DNA from: Enterobacter soli ATCC BAA-2102
GTDB taxonomy: Bacteria > Pseudomonadota > Gammaproteobacteria > Enterobacterales > Enterobacteriaceae
Direction: 5' to 3'
Assembly: GCF_001654845.1 (NCBI RefSeq)
Contig: NZ_LXES01000025.1
Coordinates: 1-64,000, forward strand
DNA length: 64,000 nt
The position numbers and the translations under genes are program-made. The first letter of the stretch is position 1; the number at the start of each line of letters is the position of its first letter. The notes beneath the pieces are model-generated. The model was not told where the DNA came from, ran no database searches, and was given only the letters and a program-made list of their open reading frames with translations. Shown piece by piece: positions 44,637 through 53,876 of this stretch.

Positions 44637-45377
44637 TTACCACTCGTACGTGTAAAGCGTGCGGCAGGCGCTGGCTTTACCCTGTGTCAGGGAGCATTGA
44701 GAGAGCACTAACCGCCCTTCGTGACCATAGAAAAGCGTATTTTGAATGTGCAGATAAAAGATGGAGTTCTTCAGACAGGGAAGGTTGCCATCATGCTGGA
44801 TCTTCTGAGCAAGTGTGATGGCCTTGCTGTGAAACACATCTGCCAGCGGGGAAAAGGTGTAGACCGGGCACTCGCCGATGTGGGTCAGCAGGTGCATTTT
44901 CGCGTGATCCTGGTTTTGCTTGATCAAGAACGACCAGATGCACAGCGCCAGCACGCAAAGGGTCAGCGCGCTGCAAAACAGCAGTTCGTAGCGCCAGCGG
45001 CGCGGTTTTTTAACCGGCAGACTCTGCGTTTCGGCACTGCGTAGCGGGGTGACCGGAATATCTGCACTCAGCATAAACCCCATTTTGGGCACGGTGACGA
45101 TGAACCCGGTATCAGGGACAAGACTTGCCAGCATTTTGCGCAGGATGCTGATGTACTGGTTGAGCGAATTATTTGAGCCCTGAAGGCCGCGTTCGTCCCA
45201 GACGTCGCGCAAAAAACCTTCGCGCTCAATGACATTGCCGTGGTGGGCGACCAGCAGTTTCATGATGGCGTTCGCCGTGCCGGTGAGCATCTGAGGCTCT
45301 TCTTCTGGCGCACCGATAAGAGAAAACGATCCGTCTTCGTCGCTATAGACGAGGACATCAGCAAGCAGGTATTTCAT
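44637..45377 (-). CDS. ToxR/CadC-type membrane-bound winged-helix regulator
   Basis: 246 residues. Residues 1-108 form an OmpR/PhoB-like winged helix (LTGTANAIMKLLVAHHGNVIEREGFLRDVWDERG, SNNSLNQYISILRKMLASLV, GFIVTVPKMGFMLS). A membrane segment (about 131-152) and a short periplasmic domain with paired Cys (ECPVYTF, PCLKNS, LSQCSLTQGKASACRT) follow. It is coupled to a FidL-like gene, the same pairing as MarT-FidL. It lies directly downstream of the pilus operon and is a good candidate for its environmental control. The start at MKYLLADV fits the family. Confidence 0.78.
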   Translation of the reverse strand: MKYLLADVLVYSDEDGSFSLIGAPEEEPQMLTGTANAIMKLLVAHHGNVIEREGFLRDVWDERGLQGSNNSLNQYISILRKMLASLVPDTGFIVTVPKMGFMLSADIPVTPLRSAETQSLPVKKPRRWRYELLFCSALTLCVLALCIWSFLIKQNQDHAKMHLLTHIGECPVYTFSPLADVFHSKAITLAQKIQHDGNLPCLKNSIFYLHIQNTLFYGHEGRLVLSQCSLTQGKASACRTLYTYEW

Positions 45378-45508
45378 AGATAATGGCAAAACAGACAGAG
45401 AGAATGGAATACAAACGGTGAGTGTTGAGCGCACAGTTCATCAGGTCAGGTTGTTATTTTAGCTGACTTGTTACCGATAACATTGATCCAGGCGGGTTTT
45501 TATTCAGA

Positions 45509-46462
45509 TTAATAAGTGAGCGTTACCACCACGTCATCGCTGAACTCCCCTGTGCCGGTCAGAGGCTGCGCGGGGACCACCCCGTAGATGCTGTAGCTCT
45601 GAGTTCCTCCTTGTTCGTTTGACACATTCATCGTGTTACCGCTGCTTTGATCTCCCCAGCTTTGTGTGGCGCTGGCATCCTGCCACAACCCGTAGCGCAG
45701 ACATTGTCCTGTGTTGTTACAGACCTGGCGCTGGTTACCGCTGGCGTGCGCGCCCGTGCTCAGGCCAAGCGAAAAGGCGGTTCCCGCCGGGCAGCGTGCC
45801 GTAAGGGTGGCGGTCGAACGGCTGGCGCTGAGTGTGGCAGAGCTGGTGAGCGTGCCAAAGTTGAGTGGGGTGACACGCTGAATGAAACACCCGTCCGTAA
45901 GGGTTGCTTCTGCCCGGCTGGAGCCCTGGATTTGTTCGCCGTCAGCAGAGCTGTCCTGGCAGCTTTTTAACGTTTCCTGCGAGCTGGCGCTGTGCCAGGC
46001 GATACGCAAATCCATGTTGTATTTGAAATAGCTGCGAGCCGGGAGCTGGCTTTGCCCGCCAGGAATGGTGGCGAGCAACGGGAAACTGCCGCTGACGGTG
46101 GTGTTGCTGGCCGCAACCAGGGTTTGCTGCATCAGGTTGCCGCTGGTGGGTAGACTAAGTTCCTGCGCACGGTCGGTGGCGCTGAATATCCGGAACAGCA
46201 GGGTGTATTGCTTTCCCTGGTCATCGCCCACCGACATCATCTGAAACGGTGGGGTGTCGGTACTGCTCAGACAGACATTGACGTACTGCGTGGTGCCGTA
46301 GTCGGCCTGGCAGCTGAATTTCACTTTTGTACTGGCTGAGACGGCTTCCCCTGCCACCATATTGCCGAAGTTTATGTCCGCCCCGGATGTCATCCAGCAG
46401 CTCATGGCCAGAGCGTGCAGTGGCGTGAACAGTATCAGGAAAATCAGCGTTTTTACCGGCAT
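45509..46462 (-). CDS. SCPU-domain pilus tip adhesin (CsuE-like)
   Basis: 317 residues with a signal peptide (MPVKTLIFLILFTPLHALA). It has two spore-coat-U domains, one from about 22 to 175 (MSCWMTSGADINFGNMVAGE) and one from about 190 (DGCFIQRVTPLNFGTLTS) to the C-terminal VVVTLTY. The two-domain form is the tip subunit of archaic chaperone-usher pili, whose first domain binds hydrophobic surfaces in Csu pili. Its start overlaps the usher gene by 10 bases. Last gene of the pilus operon. Confidence 0.85.
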   Translation of the reverse strand: MPVKTLIFLILFTPLHALAMSCWMTSGADINFGNMVAGEAVSASTKVKFSCQADYGTTQYVNVCLSSTDTPPFQMMSVGDDQGKQYTLLFRIFSATDRAQELSLPTSGNLMQQTLVAASNTTVSGSFPLLATIPGGQSQLPARSYFKYNMDLRIAWHSASSQETLKSCQDSSADGEQIQGSSRAEATLTDGCFIQRVTPLNFGTLTSSATLSASRSTATLTARCPAGTAFSLGLSTGAHASGNQRQVCNNTGQCLRYGLWQDASATQSWGDQSSGNTMNVSNEQGGTQSYSIYGVVPAQPLTGTGEFSDDVVVTLTY

Positions 46463-48747
46463 GGTTGCTCTCCAAGGTTGAGGCGTGATGTCGATGACTG
46501 CGTTGGGGGAAGGGCGACGCGGCACGTCCCCTGAGCCATTGTTACCACCAGTTCGCCGGGGAGCGGGGGATCTTCGAGCCAGATAAAGCCATCGCGCCCA
46601 ACAATGGTTGCCCCGCGTGGCGTGGAGACAACGCTACCCATCGGCAAGGGCTGGTGCCGGGAATTGACCAGCCTGGCCTGCACGGACACCGCGTGATGCA
46701 CATCGAAATCGACTTTCACCGCCGTCGCCGTGCCGGGCCGGGCGTAGATATTGGTCACCGGCGTCATCACATCCGCAGGCAGGCTCAGCGGATCGATGGT
46801 CACTTTACTGTTGTGGTAGCGCGGCAGGTCGGTCAGCAGCAGATAGCCTTCGTCATCGGTTTCACCTGCTGGTCTGTTTTCCAGCAGCACAGGGACATGG
46901 CCGATACCGCGCGTGGAGATCAGCGCCAGCCCTTGCTCGTTGTAGCGCAATGCGTGAAGGGTACTATCAAGCAGCGTCAGGCTGCCTTCGCCGGTGGCGT
47001 ACTGGCTGCGGGTATGGTCGCCCCTTTCCATCCCGATGTGCCATTCACCGTAGCGGCTCAGGTTACCCACATCGGCATACTTTTCGCCGTTTTCACCAAA
47101 GGATTGCCCCGCCTGCCACGACCAGCCGCCGGTTTGTTCGTTCGGTTGATGGCGATAATCCAGCCGGGGAGTATTACGGCTCGCCTGCACGGAGAGGGTA
47201 TCGTGGCTGCCAAACGGAATGGTCATCATCAGCTGCACGGTATGGCTGGCGTCTGAGAGAGAGCGGGTGTAGCTCAGCGTGGCCGAGATGTGCAACGGGA
47301 GCGTTGCGGACCAGGAGGCGTTGAGATAGCGCTGTTTGCTGCCTTGCAGATTTTGCTGCACCCAACCCGCACCCAGCGTGCCTGCGTGGCGAAACGAATG
47401 GCTAACCCACAGGGTATCGCTGCGTCTGGCGGGCAAAGTCCCGCTCATGCGGGCATTATCGGCAAAGTTTTTCTCACTGCGAACGGTGCTGGCAGAAATG
47501 CCCGTGCCGTTGCCGTTCCATTGCCAGCCCATTCCCCATTTGATGCCCTGGCCGTACTGACTGTCGCTGTAGGCAATATGCTGACTGACAATGCCAGCCC
47601 GGGGTGAAATCAGCCAGTCGCTGCCAATACCAGCGTTATGCAGTCTGCGCTGTTGCTCGGTATGCAGTGCCAGCGTCAGATGGTTGTTTACGCCGTAGCG
47701 CCAGCCTGAATCGAGCATTGGCGAAGCGGCATAATCGTCTGAGCGTACCGCGTAGTTTTGCCGGGCCCAGCCAAGATCCAGCGCGCCGCTGCTCAGCCCT
47801 TCGGCCAGCATTCCCGGCGCACCGTACAGATCGAGCAGCACGGTACGGCGCTGCCCGTTGATATCGGTGACCACAACCTGCGCCTGCCCGCTACCGGTAA
47901 ACGTGGGAAGGGTGTCCAGAAGGTAGTCGCCCGGCGCAACGTTCTGGCTGCTCTGCTTTAGTCCGTCAATATAGAGATCGACCGTTGAAGGTAACACCAC
48001 GCTGTCGCTGTATTGCGCCCGCGGCGCGGTGTTGAGCTGCGGATTGAGCTGGAAGTTCCGCGCGAAATGGAGCCCGCCAAAGCGGACCTGGCGGCTCCAG
48101 CTTGTGCCGGTGGTAATGCTATCCCCAAGCGTCAGACTGGTGAGCGACGCCGGGTTATCCCGTTGCCATTGCGTCATCAGCCGCGTGTTCGTGCTGCTGC
48201 TCTCATCCCCCGCGCGGCTGGAAAAACTGCTGCTCAGCACACCGGGCATCACGCCGGATGCGGTGAGCGTGGTTTGCGCGCTGGCCTGACGGGCAGCATA
48301 AGTTTCGCTGGCATACAGTGAGTAAGCCAGCGTCAGGGCGCTGATGGGTTCGGCCAGCGGATAGCCGGACATATGCTCAGGGGCTTCACTGACCAGATGT
48401 TGTTGATTATCCAGCGCGCTGGCGCTCGCCAGGATCGTCGCTTGTTGCGCCAGCGCATCCACGCTGACCTGCACTCCGGGCAGTGCCGACAGCTCAATCC
48501 ACTCGTGGTTATCCGCTGGTGCCCGCAGCCCCAGTTTTTTGATATCGCTGCGGGCTATCCACACTGCATCACCCTCCACGCGGCAGGCCCAAAGCCCGTC
48601 GCGCTCTGCGTGATTCAGGGTGATGGCCAGCCACTGCGTTTGCTCAGCCGGAGGCTCAGCGCGGGCTGAGTGCACTATCGCGAGCCAGAGAAGTAACGCC
48701 AGCAGTGAGCGGGCGTAAATCAATCTTGCTGGGCTGGTGGTTTTCAT
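46453..48747 (-). CDS. Outer-membrane usher of an archaic chaperone-usher pilus (CsuD-like)
   Basis: 764 residues with a signal peptide (ARSLLALLLWLAIVHSARA). It has the usher N-domain, a 24-strand barrel (ARNFQLNPQLNTAPRAQYSDSVVLPSTVDLYIDGLKQ, GDYLLDTLPTFTGSGQAQVVVTDINGQ) with plug, and C-terminal domains (GSVVSTPRGATIVGRDGFIWLED). It is shorter than classical FimD-type ushers, as expected for the archaic group. The start lies 92 bases inside the chaperone gene, an unusually long overlap, but the signal peptide requires it. Confidence 0.88.
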   Translation of the reverse strand: MKTTSPARLIYARSLLALLLWLAIVHSARAEPPAEQTQWLAITLNHAERDGLWACRVEGDAVWIARSDIKKLGLRAPADNHEWIELSALPGVQVSVDALAQQATILASASALDNQQHLVSEAPEHMSGYPLAEPISALTLAYSLYASETYAARQASAQTTLTASGVMPGVLSSSFSSRAGDESSSTNTRLMTQWQRDNPASLTSLTLGDSITTGTSWSRQVRFGGLHFARNFQLNPQLNTAPRAQYSDSVVLPSTVDLYIDGLKQSSQNVAPGDYLLDTLPTFTGSGQAQVVVTDINGQRRTVLLDLYGAPGMLAEGLSSGALDLGWARQNYAVRSDDYAASPMLDSGWRYGVNNHLTLALHTEQQRRLHNAGIGSDWLISPRAGIVSQHIAYSDSQYGQGIKWGMGWQWNGNGTGISASTVRSEKNFADNARMSGTLPARRSDTLWVSHSFRHAGTLGAGWVQQNLQGSKQRYLNASWSATLPLHISATLSYTRSLSDASHTVQLMMTIPFGSHDTLSVQASRNTPRLDYRHQPNEQTGGWSWQAGQSFGENGEKYADVGNLSRYGEWHIGMERGDHTRSQYATGEGSLTLLDSTLHALRYNEQGLALISTRGIGHVPVLLENRPAGETDDEGYLLLTDLPRYHNSKVTIDPLSLPADVMTPVTNIYARPGTATAVKVDFDVHHAVSVQARLVNSRHQPLPMGSVVSTPRGATIVGRDGFIWLEDPPLPGELVVTMAQGTCRVALPPTQSSTSRLNLGEQPCR

Positions 48748-49432
48748 TGAGCCAGGCGCGCAACGCGCTGAGCGGATGGCGTGGCGTCTTCTTGAGTGTA
48801 AGGACATACATCTGCCCCGGCAGCACGTAGCCTGCCAGGCCTTTCAGTGTTTCGACGACCTGCCCATCAGCGGCCAGAGCCTGCACGTTGCTTAGACGAA
48901 TATGGTGGTCACTGGTGTTATGGCACTGGATGGTGGCGCCAGAGGTGGCCACTTCGCAGCGCAGGGCGCTGTCGTTGCTGCCGGGTGCCTGAGTCCCGGC
49001 GATAAACACCGGGATGGAGTAGCGCAGCAGGAAGTGCACCGCATTGCGGTGCGACGCGTCAGGAGCCTCGGCCGGTAGCTCATCAATCACCAGGCGATAG
49101 CTCTGCTCCTGCGCACGTGCGCCAGGTTGCAAAACAATGATGCGCACCAGCTGCTGTTGGCCGGGCGCCAGGCTGGTCATGGCCGGGCTGCTGACCACAG
49201 CATCCGTCTGGGTGAGGCGGTCCTGGCCGTTTTCCTGCGTCCAGTCATAGACGCGGATCTGCGCATGGATGGGGGTGTTGCCACTGTTGGTGAGGTACAC
49301 CGCCGTGGCCCGCTGATCGTTGTCCAGATCCAGCGTCACCGGCGCAACCTGAAGGGTTGCGGCAAGCGCGTAGCGTGAGAGCAGCATCAGCGTCAGCAGC
49401 CACAGGGCTACCAGAAGAAAAGGGCGTCGCAT
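48656..49432 (-). CDS. Periplasmic pilus chaperone (CsuC-like)
   Basis: 258 residues with a signal peptide (LLVALWLLTLMLLSRYALA) and two immunoglobulin-like domains. The first has ATAVYLTNSGNTPIHAQIRVYDW and the PGQQQLVRI motif near the subunit-binding cleft, and the second has HFLLRYSIPVFIAGT. Family members hold SCPU subunits by donor-strand complementation until they reach the usher. It starts 2 bases after the pilin gene. Its C-terminus runs 92 bases into the usher reading frame. Confidence 0.87.
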   Translation of the reverse strand: MRRPFLLVALWLLTLMLLSRYALAATLQVAPVTLDLDNDQRATAVYLTNSGNTPIHAQIRVYDWTQENGQDRLTQTDAVVSSPAMTSLAPGQQQLVRIIVLQPGARAQEQSYRLVIDELPAEAPDASHRNAVHFLLRYSIPVFIAGTQAPGSNDSALRCEVATSGATIQCHNTSDHHIRLSNVQALAADGQVVETLKGLAGYVLPGQMYVLTLKKTPRHPLSALRAWLNENHQPSKIDLRPLTAGVTSLARDSALSPR

Positions 49433-49434
49433 GT

Positions 49435-49932
49435 TCAGTACACCAGATTCAGGGTGATGTCATCGCTGTATGAGCCTGCCTGAGCGGTCGCGAGTGCGCC
49501 TGCCTCAATCACGCCATACAGGGTTTCCGATTGCTCCTGACCGTTACCGGTTCCGGTGAGCCCCTCGCTGCCGGTTATCTGGGTCTGCTTGTTTTCGTCA
49601 GCATAAAGCTTCCAGGCGATGCTCTGCGCGCCGCTGCCGGAGTCATCCGGTTTTAGCCAGAAGGTGCCGTTTTCGCTGGTGTCACGGCTGAGGGCTGAGA
49701 GCGTAAACGGCGTGCCGTTGGTGCAGGTGACGTTAAGTTGCGTACTGGCCTGAATCTCAGCGGTTTCATCAGAACTGTGGCGCGAAAAATTCAGGTCGTT
49801 GGCGTTAATGGTGCAGGATTTTACGACTTCGAGCGTGACGTGCATGGTCGCCGTGGCGGTGGTATCCGCAGACATCACCGTGGCAGGAAGTAAAAGCGTG
49901 GTGCAGCAGAACAGCGCGGGGACAAGTTTCAT
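49435..49932 (-). CDS. SCPU-domain major pilin (CsuA/B-like)
   Basis: 165 residues with a signal peptide (MKLVPALFCCTTLLLPATVMSA). The N-terminal strand TATATMHVTLEVVKSCTINANDLNFS resembles a donor strand, followed by one SCPU domain with a disulfide pair (SCTIN, VTCTNG) and a C-terminal SYSDDITLNLVY. It is the structural subunit of the rod. A single small-subunit gene, versus three in Acinetobacter Csu, makes this a minimal operon of pilin, chaperone, usher and tip. Confidence 0.85.
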   Translation of the reverse strand: MKLVPALFCCTTLLLPATVMSADTTATATMHVTLEVVKSCTINANDLNFSRHSSDETAEIQASTQLNVTCTNGTPFTLSALSRDTSENGTFWLKPDDSGSGAQSIAWKLYADENKQTQITGSEGLTGTGNGQEQSETLYGVIEAGALATAQAGSYSDDITLNLVY

Positions 49933-49944
49933 GGTCTTTTTCCG

Positions 49945-50496
49945 TTAAAAATAGAGCGACTGCTGTTCCAGCAGGCAGATTTTGCGGTGAAACTCCGCCA
50001 GGGTGTGGCAGTGGAATTTTGTCATCGCATTACGCTTGTGGGTGTAGATGGTTTTGGGCGATTTGTTCAGCAGCTGTGCGATGCGCACCAGGCTTATCCC
50101 TTTGCTGATAAGCGTGCAGACCCGCAGCTCTGAACGGGTCAGGGTGGCGTTGGGTACGCTTGCGTTGGTGAAATTTTCAGTGCTTAAGCGCAGGATCAGC
50201 TGCGACACCGACAGGTTGGTTGGCATCACTTTCACCTGCTCAGAAGGCAGGTAGATCTGGATGTCATTGACTCGCGAGGCTTCGGTAAAAACCAGACTGT
50301 GTTTATAGGGCGAACTTTTCATGACCTGTTCGCGCATTCGCAGAATGCTTTCCGGGCTTACGCCATTGCTCCAGAAAATATCTGGCCGGGGGGCCATCAT
50401 CGTCGAAATAAGCGCTTTAAGGCCGAGCCACAGGAAATAGTTGTCGCTCAGAATGATGATTTGATAATCGGCGTGTGTGGTGTGAGACATGTTCAT
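49945..50496 (-). CDS. LuxR/FixJ-type regulator beside the pilus operon
   Basis: 183 residues. The C-terminal 65 residues are a LuxR helix-turn-helix (TLTRSELRVCTLISKGISLVRIAQLLNKSPKTIYTHKRNAMTKF). The N-terminal part looks like a degenerate receiver (YQIIILSDNYFLWLGLKALIS) without the phosphoacceptor Asp pattern. It is similar in design to YjjQ and BglJ later in the window. It begins right after the EAL gene stop and ends 12 bases before the pilin gene, so it is likely the co-transcribed pilus regulator. Confidence 0.8.
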   Translation of the reverse strand: MNMSHTTHADYQIIILSDNYFLWLGLKALISTMMAPRPDIFWSNGVSPESILRMREQVMKSSPYKHSLVFTEASRVNDIQIYLPSEQVKVMPTNLSVSQLILRLSTENFTNASVPNATLTRSELRVCTLISKGISLVRIAQLLNKSPKTIYTHKRNAMTKFHCHTLAEFHRKICLLEQQSLYF

Positions 50497-51132
50497 TTAC
50501 TTATTCCACAGATAACCCTGGCCGTAATCCGCCGCGCTGGCGCGCGCAAGTGCAAAATCGGCAAAGGTTTCAATGCCTTCAATCAGCACCTTGCTGGCCA
50601 GCGATTTGCAGCGCTGCGTCAGGTGCAGGAAGTGTTCTGTTTCCGTCCTGCCTGACCAGAACGCCTGCTTGTCGATTTTTACGCCGTAGAATAAAAATTG
50701 GCAGGCCAGCAGCTGCGGCAAAATGGCCTCAAAGACGTCGTCCGCCCACACCTCAACTCCCCACTGGCGCAGGGACGCTATCCGCTGGCGCAGGGTGCGG
50801 GTGTCCTTCGCGTTGAGCTGCACGATTTGCTCAAGATCGGTCACTTCGATGGCAAGTAGTTCCGGGCGCGGTGTTTCCAGGATCAGGCGGGTGTAGAAGT
50901 CCTCTTCCAGCAGCAGATCGGAGGTAGCGTTCAGGTAATATTTCCCCCGCGCGTTGCAGTTCATTGCATGACGAAGCTGGGTAAAAAAATGCTGTTTACG
51001 CTGGGCAAAGCACATCGCTCTGAAGTAGTGCTCAAGATTGACGTGCGGTTTTGCCGTGGACAACATTTCCCAGGCAATCACATTTTCAGTATGTAATGCC
51101 CGGATGGATTCGAATTTGTAGCCAGTTAACAT
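50497..51132 (-). CDS. Compact EAL-domain c-di-GMP phosphodiesterase
   Basis: 211 residues, hardly more than the EAL domain. Key positions are kept: E22 (WEML in the EAL place), N68 (YLNAT), E96 (IEVTD), D131-D132 (ADDVFE), K152 (VKIDK), E185 (IEGIE) and Q205 (GQGY). It may therefore hydrolyse c-di-GMP, although the EAL and DDFG motifs are altered around these residues. It resembles MrkJ of Klebsiella type 3 fimbriae in size and place. First gene of the pilus block. Confidence 0.8.
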   Translation of the reverse strand: MLTGYKFESIRALHTENVIAWEMLSTAKPHVNLEHYFRAMCFAQRKQHFFTQLRHAMNCNARGKYYLNATSDLLLEEDFYTRLILETPRPELLAIEVTDLEQIVQLNAKDTRTLRQRIASLRQWGVEVWADDVFEAILPQLLACQFLFYGVKIDKQAFWSGRTETEHFLHLTQRCKSLASKVLIEGIETFADFALARASAADYGQGYLWNK

Positions 51133-51283
51133 GATGGGGTTGCGTGAGTTCTCGTCGTAAGTTGATGAGTTACGCAGTGTAGAGATAGGGAGAATTCCAG
51201 GATATTTATAAATAAATTTGTCTTATATAAAGAGTTTTAATCTGATTTATAAATTATCTATAGGATTTTGAGTGGTGCTTTGT

Positions 51284-51306
51284 GCGCCCGACACGATGCC
51301 GGGCGC
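51284..51306 (-). terminator. Hairpin downstream of opgB
   Basis: GCGCCCG (51284-51290) pairs with CGGGCGC (51300-51306), 10 bases after the opgB stop. No U-run follows; REP-like or a weak terminator. Confidence 0.45.
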
Positions 51307-51315
51307 GGAGTGTGA

Positions 51316-53613
51316 TTAACCTTCGTTGTTCACAATTTTGATTTCTACCATCCCGATACCCAGCTTACGTGGCGAGTGGCCGAGGATATTGCCTTCGTTG
51401 GTAGACTGCGGGTCTGGCGGCGCAATTACCAGGGTATTGCTGCGCGACGGGTTGTCGAAATGCAGCGTGGTGGTGGTGACATCATTGCCGAGCGTTAGCG
51501 CCTGAACGGTATCACCGACCCGCACCGGGATTGGATGATGGGCGTTAGGGCCAAATGCCTTCGCGGTGATCACCAGATCGAATTTTTCCGGTAGCGGATG
51601 GGCGTATTCGATTTTCACTTCATCACCCAACTGGGCATTGGACCAGCGACCCCAGGATTCAGGGCGCGAGATCCCGCTGAACTGCTTCACCTCTTCCGGC
51701 GCGCCGGCCACGTTAAAGATAAAACTGTCGGCTTTATAACGAATATCGTTGTCGACGATTTTCAGCATGTCGACGTTGCGCTGGTAGCGTGCTGTGTCGA
51801 TGACCGTATCTTTAAAGGCGGTTTTACCTTTCCACTGGGCTTTATCGACGTGCTGAACGATCTGTTCCCCACCAAGCTGCCCCTGGGAGACGCACCAGTC
51901 GGTTGAAAGCGACAGAGGCTGCGACCAGAGCTGGCCCATTTTGTAGCATTGGTCTACCCAGACGAAGTTATCGCGCGGGGCGAAATCCGCCAGCTGGTAA
52001 CGCAGTGGCGCAGAGTATTCACTTTCCGGCAGCGGCTCTACGCGGTTATCCGACACGCGAAGCAACAGCGGCAGGCGGAAATGGCTGCCCGAGAAGGCAA
52101 TCATGCCTTTCTGCTGATCGATGGTGAAGTCTTTCATCTCTTTCGGGAAGTTCCACAGGCGGATGATATCCGGCTTCCACGCGAGGATTTTTTCCTTCAT
52201 GTTGAGGAACACTTCCGACAGCGACTGCCCGGACAGGGTGCTGCGGCCCAGGCCAATAAAGTTATCGCCGCCCAGGATATCCAGCACGGTGGCGCCGTTA
52301 TCCATCGAGTTACGTTTGGTGGCAATCACATCCTGCTGCGGCTGGTCGCCACGCAGAATGAAGAACAGATTGCTACGGTCCTGTTTGTTGAGCTCATCCC
52401 ATGCGCTGTTTTTCATCGCCAGATGGTCAGAAGAGACAACAATCACCGTATTTTTAAAATAGGGTGAGGATTTGATTTTTTCGACCAGCGCGGCGATATG
52501 TTCCTGGCTGCACGTTACGGCGCTAAAGGACTTATTGTTTTTACCGTCGATTTCGTAGCTTTTGCGCTGACAGGTGCGGGACACAAATCCGTCAGGATGG
52601 TGTGTATCCACCGTCAGGGCGAACAGCGAGAAGCGCTGGCCTGAGCGGGAAAGTTCTTCAAATTTCTTCCAGGTTTCATCCAGCACGGTATCGTCGTAGA
52701 AGCCCCAGTCGTTACGATAGGTGGGGTCGGCTACCGTGGTTTTTAACTCTTCTGAGCCATAAAGATGATCAAAACCGTGTGATTTCAGGAACACGTCTTT
52801 CCCGGCAAAACGCAGGTTAGCGCCCTGCACGAAATAGTTTTCGTAGCCGGAGTTTTTCAGGATATCGCCAAGACAGATATTCTGCGGGAAGAAGCTCGAC
52901 ATGGACGCCGACGCGTTGCCTTCAAACGGGGCAAACAGCGGAATACCACACTGGGACGCGACCATCCCGGCGATGGTGTAATCGGTGCCGGGTAACTGCA
53001 TGGTGTGGCTGAAATCAAGACCTTCGTCTTTCAGCGGGCCAAGGTCGGGAGTCAGATTCGGGAACGCGTCGTTATCAAAGTAGGTCCGCTCCAGGCTCTC
53101 ACCGTAGATGTAGACCAGATTGAGCTTCGGACTGGCGATTTTCTTCGACGGCTCTTTGTAGTACGCAGCAAAATCAGGATCGCCATCGCGCGACTGGGAT
53201 TTGACCAGCTCGGTGATTTGGTGGAAGGCCGGGCTGGCATCCACTGAGGCCAGTGCCAGGAACAACGCCAGCAGGCTGTAGCCAAAATGATGTGGATGAT
53301 GCCGGCGACGACGCAGTACCCAGGCAAGCGCACTGAAGATGACGACCAGCGATACCACAATACCCAGGCCAGGAAGTATGTACTTACCAACACCAGCGCC
53401 GGTCAGGCTGTTCGTCAGAGTATAAAGCACCGCGTCATTAATGCCGTCGCCCGTAAAGTAATCGCTCGCATATAAGGTAATGTTGAGAACAATAAAAATA
53501 CCCAGCACCACCAGCGTGGCGATAAACCACCAGGTGTTGCGTCCGGCTTTCCAGGCGTAAACGCCCACGGAGGCAAGAAAAAGGGTTAGGGACATTAACT
53601 CTGACAACAGCAT
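51316..53613 (-). CDS. opgB: Phosphoglycerol transferase I OpgB (MdoB)
   Basis: 765 residues, close to the 763 of E. coli OpgB. Membrane segments occur near the N-terminus ([38 protein letters not shown], a third near 75-97). A periplasmic alkaline-phosphatase-type domain follows ([15 protein letters not shown], where Thr would be the nucleophile; [13 protein letters not shown]). It moves phosphoglycerol from phosphatidylglycerol to osmoregulated periplasmic glucans. In E. coli it is next to lgoD; here the pilus block lies between. Confidence 0.95.
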   Translation of the reverse strand: MLLSELMSLTLFLASVGVYAWKAGRNTWWFIATLVVLGIFIVLNITLYASDYFTGDGINDAVLYTLTNSLTGAGVGKYILPGLGIVVSLVVIFSALAWVLRRRRHHPHHFGYSLLALFLALASVDASPAFHQITELVKSQSRDGDPDFAAYYKEPSKKIASPKLNLVYIYGESLERTYFDNDAFPNLTPDLGPLKDEGLDFSHTMQLPGTDYTIAGMVASQCGIPLFAPFEGNASASMSSFFPQNICLGDILKNSGYENYFVQGANLRFAGKDVFLKSHGFDHLYGSEELKTTVADPTYRNDWGFYDDTVLDETWKKFEELSRSGQRFSLFALTVDTHHPDGFVSRTCQRKSYEIDGKNNKSFSAVTCSQEHIAALVEKIKSSPYFKNTVIVVSSDHLAMKNSAWDELNKQDRSNLFFILRGDQPQQDVIATKRNSMDNGATVLDILGGDNFIGLGRSTLSGQSLSEVFLNMKEKILAWKPDIIRLWNFPKEMKDFTIDQQKGMIAFSGSHFRLPLLLRVSDNRVEPLPESEYSAPLRYQLADFAPRDNFVWVDQCYKMGQLWSQPLSLSTDWCVSQGQLGGEQIVQHVDKAQWKGKTAFKDTVIDTARYQRNVDMLKIVDNDIRYKADSFIFNVAGAPEEVKQFSGISRPESWGRWSNAQLGDEVKIEYAHPLPEKFDLVITAKAFGPNAHHPIPVRVGDTVQALTLGNDVTTTTLHFDNPSRSNTLVIAPPDPQSTNEGNILGHSPRKLGIGMVEIKIVNNEG

Positions 53614-53694
53614 ATCCTCATGACGCCAGGCGCTTAGCTGGCTAACTGGTTATTTTTTGGTAATACAATGTAATTGCGATGTCGTTTAGCTGCA

Positions 53695-53713
53695 ATTTTA
53701 GTGTCACTAAAAT
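53695..53713. promoter_or_regulatory. Perfect palindrome upstream of opgB
   Basis: ATTTTAGTG, one T, CACTAAAAT, about 82 bp before the opgB start. The perfect 9-bp arms suggest a protein-binding site. The rest of the 263-base gap up to yjjA shows no gene. Confidence 0.4.
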
Positions 53714-53876
53714 GTGCTGTTGTTAGGATTTGGTTTAGAAAACCATTTTTTTGAAGGCGGTCGCATCCTGACTGGCGGACGCTGAGACTGTGGCAGGTGG
53801 GGAAAACGCTCATTTAGCGCCGCGTTGTAAGACTAACGTATTAAACGCGGCGTGTTGTGGCAGAAAATGGGATCGA

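Noticed and set aside
53731..53752. Terminator-like TGGTTT-AGA-AAACCA followed by seven T on the plus strand
   Set aside because: No plus-strand gene ends nearby; probably chance in an AT-rich gap.
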